Shown here: positions 1 through 6,673 of the stretch, piece by piece
How the letters are laid out: each line of letters starts with the position of its first letter
How positions within the stretch are numbered: the stretch's first letter is position 1
Origin: an uncultured Clostridia bacterium
GTDB taxonomy: Bacteria > Bacillota > Clostridia > Oscillospirales > CAG-272
Direction of reading: 5' to 3'
DNA length: 6,673 nucleotides
Assembly: GCA_946615525.1 (NCBI GenBank)
Contig: CAMOHW010000049.1
Location: 1-6,673, forward strand
Notes under the pieces: generated by a model
Told to the model about the DNA's origin: nothing
Seen by the model: only the letters and a program-made list of their open reading frames with translations
Database searches by the model: none
Position numbers and translations under genes: made by a program

Positions 1-1779
<1,779 letters not shown>

Positions 1780-1787
<8 letters not shown>

Positions 1788-2856
1788 TGGGTTTTCCTCC
1801 GTCTGTGATTTGCTGATTCGGCTGGATCAGATTTTCAATATTCCCGCTCAAACCTTCCAGCGTTGCAAGCACCCGGGCATAGTCCATGCGCCGCGGGCCG
1901 AGAACGCCGATGGCGCCCAGCGTTTTGCCGTCCTTGACGATGGGCTTGAAGACCAGCGCCGAATTGTTCATAACCTTGACGCTGCTTTCCGACCCGATCA
2001 GCACACTGATATCGCTCTCGTTTCCTTTGGTAGAAACCAGATCCAGAATATCGTCTTTCTTTTCCAGGGCGCCCAGAAGTGCGCGGAACTGGCTGGTATC
2101 GCTGTATTCGGGATATTGGAGCAACTGGTCGATCCCCGAAACGCTGACCGCGCCGGAATCCAGATCACTCAGCAGATCGTAAATAACCTTGATGACCGGT
2201 CCGACCATGCCGCTCTCGGCACCCATCCGGCTTTCCAAGTCCATAATAATAGGAAGTGTAATGCGCTCGGCGGGCAGGTTGACCAATGTTTCGTTGAGTA
2301 CCTGCGTCAGTTTTGCAACCGTGGGTTCCTCCAACGGGAACTCGGTGTGGATATGTTTGGTTTTGACCGTTCCGGTGGAGGATACCGCAACCAGAATAAA
2401 GTGCGCGGGATCCAAGAAAATGCCTTCAAATTTGGAAATGCTGACCGATCCACTCCGCGGCTGAATAGCAATGCCGGTATAGTTGGTAAGAGACGAGGCA
2501 AGATGCGAGGCGGCGGAAAGGATTTGATCCAGCTCCCCCATTTTAACGCGCAACAAATTGTTGATCTGCGCAATCTCCTGGGTGGTCATGGCGTAATGCT
2601 CGATCAGGGAATCTACATAAAAGCGGTAGCCAAGTTCGCTCGGGACGCGCCCGGCGGAAGCATGGGGTTGTTCCAGATACCCCATTTCCTCCAATTCCGC
2701 CATCTCGTTGCGAATGGTTGCGGAGGAACAATTCATGCCCGCGGACTGCAAAATGGATTTGGAGCCGACCGGCTCGCCGCCCTCAATGTGCGCGTTGACA
2801 ATGGCTTTGAGGATTTGCTTTTTGCGCTCGCTCAATTCACCCGACTTTTTTGCCAT
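1780..2856 (-). CDS. hrcA: Heat-inducible transcription repressor HrcA
   Basis: Dimeric repressor of class I heat-shock genes that binds CIRCE operators. In Bacillus it needs the GroEL chaperonin to stay active, which makes it a sensor of free chaperone. The 358-residue length is typical. Residues 5-85 are the N-terminal winged helix-turn-helix: ERKKQILKAIV, then SSATIRNEMAELEEMGYLEQ (44-63) as recognition region and wing, then PHASAGRVPSELGYRFYVD (64-82), the family's strongest motif. The GAF-like regulatory core follows (about 105-340), with the late conserved segment GAIGVLGPRRMDYARV (314-329). It is the first gene of the operon, just downstream of a perfect CIRCE, so it represses itself, grpE and dnaK. 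The chosen ATG has an AGGAGG site 8 nt upstream. Both typical motifs are intact, so the protein should be functional. Confidence 0.99.
1796..1800 (-). promoter_or_regulatory. Ribosome binding site of grpE, inside hrcA
   Basis: GGAGG on the minus strand lies 8 nt before the grpE ATG and within the last codons of hrcA. With the 8-nt gene overlap it fixes the grpE start and makes translational coupling with hrcA likely. Confidence 0.8.
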
Positions 2857-2864
2857 GATCTTGA

Positions 2865-2872
2865 ACCTCCTT
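2865..2872 (-). promoter_or_regulatory. Ribosome binding site of hrcA
   Basis: AAGGAGGT on the minus strand, 8 nt before the hrcA ATG. It is the strongest Shine-Dalgarno match in the window and decides the start. Confidence 0.88.
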
Positions 2873-2892
2873 TGCTTATTTTTTCCTTGTTT

Positions 2893-2919
2893 TTAGCACT
2901 CAATTCGTTTGAGTGCTAA
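2893..2919. promoter_or_regulatory. CIRCE operator (HrcA binding site)
   Basis: Perfect inverted repeat TTAGCACTC-N9-GAGTGCTAA, identical to the CIRCE consensus in both 9-bp arms and with the standard 9-nt spacer. It sits between the predicted -10 box and the hrcA start codon, beginning about 6 nt past the predicted transcription start. Bound HrcA would block transcription of hrcA-grpE-dnaK. In the transcript the same repeat forms a hairpin near the 5' end, which in other Firmicutes has been linked to mRNA stability. Confidence 0.98.
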
Positions 2920-2931
2920 CTTTCAGATATT

Positions 2932-2960
2932 AATTTATCACTTTATCCCTGTTTTGTCAA
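2932..2960 (-). promoter_or_regulatory. Sigma-A-type promoter of the hrcA operon
   Basis: On the minus strand a perfect -35 box TTGACA (2955-2960) is followed after exactly 17 nt by TAAATT (2932-2937), which matches 4 of 6 positions of the -10 consensus. The predicted start lies near 2925, directly before CIRCE, giving a leader of about 70 nt before hrcA. This is the usual arrangement of HrcA-repressed class I heat-shock promoters: vegetative sigma factor plus operator at the start site. No start has been mapped here, so the -10 assignment is an inference. Confidence 0.8.
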
Positions 2961-3006
2961 TGCTTTTGGCAAATATAATTGTGAACGAAATGTAAATATC
3001 AAGGGC

Positions 3007-3015
3007 GAGTGCTAA
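3007..3015. promoter_or_regulatory. Orphan CIRCE half-site
   Basis: An exact copy of one CIRCE arm, GAGTGCTAA, lies about 47 bp upstream of the hrcA -35 box. The partner arm expected 9 nt away (2989-2997) matches only 2 of 9 positions, so it is not a complete operator. It may be a decayed second CIRCE, an auxiliary HrcA contact, or chance. Confidence 0.3.
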
Positions 3016-3163
3016 AAAAGGGACTATGGAAGTGGGTGCGCTTTTCTCCGTCGGTTGCAAACAGATTTTTCCGCAAAAAAATCGTTTTTCATAATTTGAC
3101 CTCTTTTGACCGTTGTTGCGAATTTTGCCTTCTCTTTTTGCTTTGGAATCGCCTGTTTTTTCG

Positions 3164-3210
3164 GAAAAAGCCAAAAAAGAGTGCTTCTGCGACGGTTTTT
3201 CGGCTTTTTC
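3164..3210. repeat. Interrupted inverted repeat upstream of spoIIE
   Basis: Arms 3164-3178 and 3196-3210 pair over 15 positions with one A-C mismatch: GAAAAAGCC pairs with GGCTTTTTC, then an A-run with a T-run. The loop is 17 nt. Neither strand has a separate U-tract after the second arm, so it is not a standard terminator. It ends just before the candidate Spo0A box of spoIIE. Confidence 0.5.
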
Positions 3211-3222
3211 GGGTTGACGGAT

Positions 3223-3256
3223 TTCGACCGAAAGAGCAGAAAAATCATTATAAAAT
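3223..3256 (+). promoter_or_regulatory. Candidate Spo0A-dependent promoter of spoIIE
   Basis: TTCGACC (3223-3229) matches 6 of 7 bases of the reversed Spo0A box TTCGACA. Its last six bases (TCGACC) can serve as a weak -35 (4 of 6). TAAAAT (3251-3256, 5 of 6 for the -10 box) lies 21 nt further on; TATAAA at 3249-3254 overlaps it. B. subtilis spoIIE and spoIIG are known for sigma-A promoters with unusually long 21-22 bp spacers that need Spo0A~P, so the geometry fits. No -35-like hexamer lies at the normal 17 bp from either -10 candidate. The predicted start near 3263 would leave a leader of about 30 nt. Confidence 0.45.
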
Positions 3257-3279
3257 AAAATAAAAAATCGAAATGAACC

Positions 3280-3284
3280 GGAGG
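3280..3284 (+). promoter_or_regulatory. Ribosome binding site of spoIIE
   Basis: GGAGG lies 8 nt before the ATG at 3293, the same spacing as for the three heat-shock genes. It supports this start over later in-frame Met codons. Confidence 0.82.
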
Positions 3285-3292
3285 AACGATTT

Positions 3293-5800
3293 ATGCAGGG
3301 AAAATCAACCACCCGAAAGCCCGAAACCCTGACCGAGCGGCTGAAAAAGAAAACTGTTGCCGCCCGTTTGAGCGTTTTGGAACATCTTTTGCGGGAATCT
3401 CTTTGGCTGGGTGCCGGCTTTTTGTTTGGACAAGCGTCGCTTGTTTTTGAAACCAATCCTTTGGGAGTCGCGCTTCTGTGCGCTGCCAGCGGGCATATTT
3501 TGCCCATTGCGGCAGGGCTGATCATTTCCGCATGGTTTGTTGGAACACAGCCCTGGCTCTTTACGGTAACCTATCTTGCCGCGGCGCTCATCCGGGCAAT
3601 TTCTTCCCGCCTTGCCGAGCCGCATGAACCGCTCCGCTCGCCATTGCCGGAACGGATTCGCTCCAAACTCTATCCTGAAAAAGCACCGAAAAACGCCTCC
3701 ACGGACAAGCCGGAAAAATACTTCTCCGGCTTGCGCGGAAAGTTGGAAGAACTCTCGATCCTTCCCTTCTTCCGCGGACTTGGGCAGGAACTCAAAGGGC
3801 TGTTCCAGGAATGGGTGCCCTTGCGAATGGCAAGCGCGGCGGTTTGTATGCTGATCGTTTCGCTCTTTCGCGTCATTGGAGGAGGATTTCTTTACTATGA
3901 CCTTTTTGCCGCGCTGTTCTCGGTCTTTACCGCCGCAGCGGCAGTTATGGTATATTCTGTGTTCTTAGGGGATCGCAAGCAATTCAAAGTCCTGTATGTT
4001 CTTTCCGCCGCGGCACTGCTTTTCTCGCTGATCTGGTCCGGTGACACGATCATTTTGGGCAAAGCTCCGCTCTCCCTCTTTTTCGCCTTCTTCTTTTCCC
4101 TGTTTGTAGCGCATCGGGTGGGATTGCCCGGCGGCATTGCCACCGCGGTTTTGGTGGGACTGGCGCATGATCCCATGTCCATTCCCGCATACCTGATCGC
4201 GGTTCTTCTTTATGCCTTGTTTCGCTCCCGCGGGCGAGAAACCGCCGGTATTCCGATCGCGGTATTTGCCGCGCTTGGATGGTCGGTTTATGCGCATGGA
4301 ATCGGATCTTTGCTATCGGTTTTGTTTTCTTTTCTTGCTGCAGGCGCCGCCGTGACATTGATCATTCGCCTTTCCGATCAAAAAGAGGAAAAAGAAAAAG
4401 CCGCAGATCCCGCCGCTTTTCGCGCCGCGCCGGCAGAACTGCGCCGGCTCTCCTCCCGCCAGGTGGAAACGGCCGATCGTCTGCGCGGTATTTCGGAGGC
4501 ATTCTCCTCGCTTTCCGAAATGTTTTACCACCTGAGCGATCGCCTACATCGCCCAACGACCATTGATCTGCGTCGCCTGTGCGATACCTCCTTTGACCGA
4601 TTTTGTCCCAACTGCCCTCATCGCACCGTTTGCTGGGGGTTGGAATATGCCGACACACTGGAGGTTTTGGGCGCGCTTGCAAAATCGCTCCACACGCACG
4701 GAACGGTAACTTCCAAGCAAATCTCCCCGGTTCTTGCACGCCGGTGCGGCTCTATGAACCAGATCCTTGCCGACATCAATCGCGACTGCGCCCGCCTGAC
4801 CGGAGAACTGCTACGCGACAACCGCACCGAGATTTTTGCCATGGACTATGAAGCGGCTGCAAACATCATCAATGACGCACTGGAGGAAGACGCGCAGGAA
4901 TACGGTACCGATTCCGAACTGGCATCAAAAATTGTCGAATACCTGCCCAGCGCGGGGCTTTCGGCGCAAGCGGTAGTTGTTTGGGGCGGCAGACGGAGGC
5001 AGGTCGCTATTCACGATATTGATATTGACCGCGCGTCGGTCACTGCAGAAACATTGCGGCATGACATCAGCGAGCTTTGCAAAGCTGAGCTTTCCGCGCC
5101 CTCTTTTGAGGTGGAGGGCTCGGTTTGCACCATGGTTTTGCAAACGCGCAGACGTTTTTTTGTAGTTGGCGCGCAAAAATGCGTTGCGGCAACCGAGGGC
5201 GTTTGCGGCGACGCGGTAACGCTCTTTTCTACCCGCAAGGACTACTTTTACGGTTTGATCAATGACGGGATGGGTTCCGGCCGGGACGCCGCCCTGACTG
5301 CCAATCTTTGCTCGGTTTTTCTGGAAAAGATGCTCCGTGCCGGGAACCGGACAAATACCTCTTTACGGATGCTGAATAACCTGCTCCTTTCCCGCACGCA
5401 TGACAACAGCGCGGCGGAATGTTCCTCCACGGTGGATCTTTTGGAACTGGATTTGGTATCGGGAAACGGGGTATTCATCAAAAACGGAGCGGCGCCGAGT
5501 TTTGTGGTGCGTGGTTCCGCGGTCCACCGGGTACAGATCGGCTCGGCACCCATCGGCATTTTGCGTGCCTCCGCGCCGCAATCCTGCGAGTATCATTTCC
5601 GCGCCGGGGACACGGTGGTAATGGTGAGCGACGGGGTCTTGCAGGAGGACGCCGACGCCGTTTGGCTGACCAACTTTCTTGGCACAACGGAAGAGATCGA
5701 CCCCGAAAAAATCGTTGCCCGCATTTGCGCCCACGCCGCAAAAGCCGAGCGGCGGGATGATGTTTCCGCCATTGTGTTGCGGATCGAAGCGGAAGAATAA
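3293..5800 (+). CDS. spoIIE: Stage II sporulation protein E (SpoIIE), PP2C-type serine phosphatase
   Basis: Integral membrane phosphatase of the asymmetric septum. It dephosphorylates the anti-anti-sigma factor SpoIIAA to free sigma-F in the forespore, and it also interacts with FtsZ during polar division. The 835-residue length is close to B. subtilis (827). A basic N-terminus leads into about ten hydrophobic segments between residues 36 and 359, interrupted by a hydrophilic stretch at about 104-176. A cytoplasmic central region (about 360-610) carries C438-x2-C441-x5-C447-W448, a cysteine pattern shared with B. subtilis SpoIIE. The C-terminal PP2C domain (about 615-832) keeps the metal-binding aspartates in VCGD640, IND658GMGSG, VSD780G and RRDD823VSAIVLRI, plus STVDLLELDL (712-721) and GAAPSFVVRG (732-741). 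It appears to be a single-gene unit with a terminator 8 nt after the stop. Regulation is probably by Spo0A. It looks intact. Confidence 0.98.
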   Translation: MQGKSTTRKPETLTERLKKKTVAARLSVLEHLLRESLWLGAGFLFGQASLVFETNPLGVALLCAASGHILPIAAGLIISAWFVGTQPWLFTVTYLAAALIRAISSRLAEPHEPLRSPLPERIRSKLYPEKAPKNASTDKPEKYFSGLRGKLEELSILPFFRGLGQELKGLFQEWVPLRMASAAVCMLIVSLFRVIGGGFLYYDLFAALFSVFTAAAAVMVYSVFLGDRKQFKVLYVLSAAALLFSLIWSGDTIILGKAPLSLFFAFFFSLFVAHRVGLPGGIATAVLVGLAHDPMSIPAYLIAVLLYALFRSRGRETAGIPIAVFAALGWSVYAHGIGSLLSVLFSFLAAGAAVTLIIRLSDQKEEKEKAADPAAFRAAPAELRRLSSRQVETADRLRGISEAFSSLSEMFYHLSDRLHRPTTIDLRRLCDTSFDRFCPNCPHRTVCWGLEYADTLEVLGALAKSLHTHGTVTSKQISPVLARRCGSMNQILADINRDCARLTGELLRDNRTEIFAMDYEAAANIINDALEEDAQEYGTDSELASKIVEYLPSAGLSAQAVVVWGGRRRQVAIHDIDIDRASVTAETLRHDISELCKAELSAPSFEVEGSVCTMVLQTRRRFFVVGAQKCVAATEGVCGDAVTLFSTRKDYFYGLINDGMGSGRDAALTANLCSVFLEKMLRAGNRTNTSLRMLNNLLLSRTHDNSAAECSSTVDLLELDLVSGNGVFIKNGAAPSFVVRGSAVHRVQIGSAPIGILRASAPQSCEYHFRAGDTVVMVSDGVLQEDADAVWLTNFLGTTEEIDPEKIVARICAHAAKAERRDDVSAIVLRIEAEE

Positions 5801-5808
5801 AACAACCA

Positions 5809-5841
5809 AAAAGGGCAAACCGAAAATCGGTTTGTCCTTTT
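5809..5841. terminator. Bidirectional intrinsic terminator between spoIIE and leuS
   Basis: Arms 5809-5823 and 5827-5841 form a 15-bp stem, with one G-U pair in the plus-strand RNA, around a 3-nt AAA loop; the upper stem is CAAACCGA/TCGGTTTG. On the plus strand the arm ends in TTTT and more T-runs follow. On the minus strand the distal arm ends CCCTTTTT. It lies 8 nt past the spoIIE stop and 14 nt past the leuS stop, so it can end both convergent transcripts. Confidence 0.9.
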
Positions 5842-5855
5842 GATTTGCTTTTTGC

Positions 5856-6673
5856 TCAGCGCACTACAATGTTGACGATCTTGTTGGGAACGCTGATCTC
5901 TTTGATGATGGTCTTTCCTTCCAGTTGCGCGGCAATCTTCTCGTCGGCTTTGGCAAGAGCAATGGCATCCTCCGGCTTGCAGTTGAGCGGAAGTTCAACC
6001 GTGGCACGGACTTTCCCGTTGATCTGCACGGCAACCTCCACGGTGCTTTCCACCGTTTTGGCGTCATCCCATTCCGGCCATTCGGCAACAGCGCAAAGGC
6101 CTTTGCCGCCCAAAGTGCTCCAAAGTTCCTCGGCAAGGTGAGGCGCAAAGGGAGAAAGAAGTTTTGCCAGGGTCATCAACTGTTCCCCTGTCAGACTGCC
6201 CACCTCGTAAATCTCGTTGATGAGCGCCATCATTGCGGCGATGGCGGTATTGAACTTGAGTTCTTCAATATCCTGCGAGACCTTTTTGACCGTCTTGTGG
6301 AACGCGGTTTCCAGTTTGGGAGAACCGCCGTCTTTACGCACCAGATCGGTCAGATCGCTCACACGCTCCAGGAAGCGTTTGCACCCTTTGACCGAACTAT
6401 CGTTCCAGGGCGCGGCACTGGCATAATCGCCCATAAAGAGGACATAGACGCGCAAAACATCGGCTCCGTAAACGTCAATCACGTCATTCGGGTCAACCAC
6501 GTTGCCCTTGGATTTGGACATCTTTTCACCGTCCGGTCCCAGGATCAAGCCCTGCGCCGTGCGTTTGGCATAGGGCTCGTCACAAGGAACGGCACCGATA
6601 TCGTAAAGGAACTTGTGCCAGAAACGGGAATAGATCATGTGGCGGGGCACATGCTCCATACCGCCGTTATACC
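5856..6673 (-). CDS. leuS: Leucyl-tRNA synthetase, partial: C-terminal 272 codons
   Basis: Class I aminoacyl-tRNA synthetase that charges tRNA-Leu in the cytosol. The frame is open to the right edge, so the HIGH motif, most of the Rossmann fold and the editing domain lie outside. The visible part starts in the catalytic core with YNGGMEH, then IYSRFWHKFLYDIG. The KMSKS catalytic loop is exact (GEKMSKSKGNVV, codons at 6510-6524), followed by YGADVLRVYVLFMGDY. The anticodon-binding helical domain begins near APWNDSSVKGCKRFLERV and contains FAPHLAEELW. The C-terminal domain has VQINGKVRAT and ends PNKIVNIVVR. This is the normal LeuRS ending, so the 3' end is complete. The Met at 6657-6659 is internal to the conserved GGxEH segment and is not the start. 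The gene converges on spoIIE and shares its terminator. Confidence 0.98.
   Translation of the reverse strand, partial: YNGGMEHVPRHMIYSRFWHKFLYDIGAVPCDEPYAKRTAQGLILGPDGEKMSKSKGNVVDPNDVIDVYGADVLRVYVLFMGDYASAAPWNDSSVKGCKRFLERVSDLTDLVRKDGGSPKLETAFHKTVKKVSQDIEELKFNTAIAAMMALINEIYEVGSLTGEQLMTLAKLLSPFAPHLAEELWSTLGGKGLCAVAEWPEWDDAKTVESTVEVAVQINGKVRATVELPLNCKPEDAIALAKADEKIAAQLEGKTIIKEISVPNKIVNIVVR

Larger units (their letters stand above)
2961..3279. other. Divergent hrcA / spoIIE intergenic region
   Basis: A/T-rich region between the hrcA promoter and the spoIIE ribosome binding site, with a T-rich plus strand over roughly 3055-3210. I see no convincing gene. It holds an exact CIRCE half-arm (3007-3015), a tandem TTTGACC pair one helical turn apart (3095-3101 and 3105-3111), an interrupted inverted repeat (3164-3210) and a candidate spoIIE promoter (3223-3256). 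A 22-codon minus-strand frame (3024-3092) has a good ribosome binding site but no visible promoter, and I do not call it a gene. Open frames running through the region lack codon structure or known motifs. Confidence 0.7.

Noticed and set aside
3064..3090. Terminator-like hairpin GATTTTT/AAAAATC followed by GTTTTTC
   Set aside because: The 7-bp stem is almost all A-T, and no rightward transcript arrives here because hrcA is divergent. It is probably a by-product of base composition.
3214..3219. TTGACG as a normal -35 box for spoIIE
   Set aside because: At 17-18 nt spacing there is no -10-like hexamer; the first one is 29 nt away, too far for a sigma-A promoter.
3009..3263. 84-codon plus-strand frame upstream of spoIIE
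   Set aside because: It starts at a GTG without a ribosome binding site, and its composition follows the T-rich strand. It also overlaps the candidate spoIIE promoter.
2938..3525. 195-codon minus-strand frame across the intergenic region and the 5' end of spoIIE
   Set aside because: It overlaps the hrcA promoter and the spoIIE start, is rich in Lys, Phe and Ser from the A/T-rich DNA, and resembles nothing known.
5856..6659. Met at 6657-6659 as the start of a short 267-residue protein
   Set aside because: The frame continues upstream to the window edge with YNGG, part of the conserved LeuRS core, so the Met is internal and the gene is cut by the window.

Overview
The window looks like chromosomal core genome from an endospore-forming, monoderm Firmicute, most likely a Clostridia-class organism. 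The reasons are an hrcA-grpE-dnaK operon with a perfect CIRCE operator, a DnaK ATPase domain lacking the extra segment found in Gram-negative DnaK, and a full-length SpoIIE, which occurs only in spore-formers. Base composition is about half G+C in the genes and clearly A/T-rich between them. A gut or anaerobic Oscillospiraceae-like lineage is plausible, but I cannot prove it from this sequence.

Layout. Positions 1-2856 hold a leftward (minus-strand) heat-shock operon: hrcA (repressor), grpE (nucleotide exchange factor) and the first 404 codons of dnaK (Hsp70), which runs off the left edge. Positions 2857-2960 hold its control region: a sigma-A-type promoter with a perfect CIRCE inverted repeat at the predicted transcription start. 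Positions 2961-3279 are an A/T-rich divergent intergenic region containing an exact orphan CIRCE half-site, an inverted repeat and a candidate Spo0A/sigma-A promoter. Positions 3293-5800 encode SpoIIE, the membrane-bound PP2C phosphatase that activates sigma-F. A 15-bp hairpin at 5809-5841 is a probable bidirectional terminator between spoIIE and the convergent gene. Positions 5856-6673 are the C-terminal third of leuS (leucyl-tRNA synthetase), leftward and cut by the right edge.

How the parts work together. HrcA binds CIRCE and represses its own operon. When unfolded protein accumulates, HrcA loses activity, and DnaK with GrpE (plus DnaJ, probably just beyond the left edge) is made. spoIIE is a separate, apparently single-gene unit reading the other way; its upstream region fits activation by Spo0A at the start of sporulation. 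leuS is an unrelated housekeeping gene.

I found no mobile element, CRISPR array, tRNA or rRNA, and no convincing new system. The most useful second looks are the regulatory sites in the divergent intergenic region and a hydrophilic insertion in the membrane part of SpoIIE.
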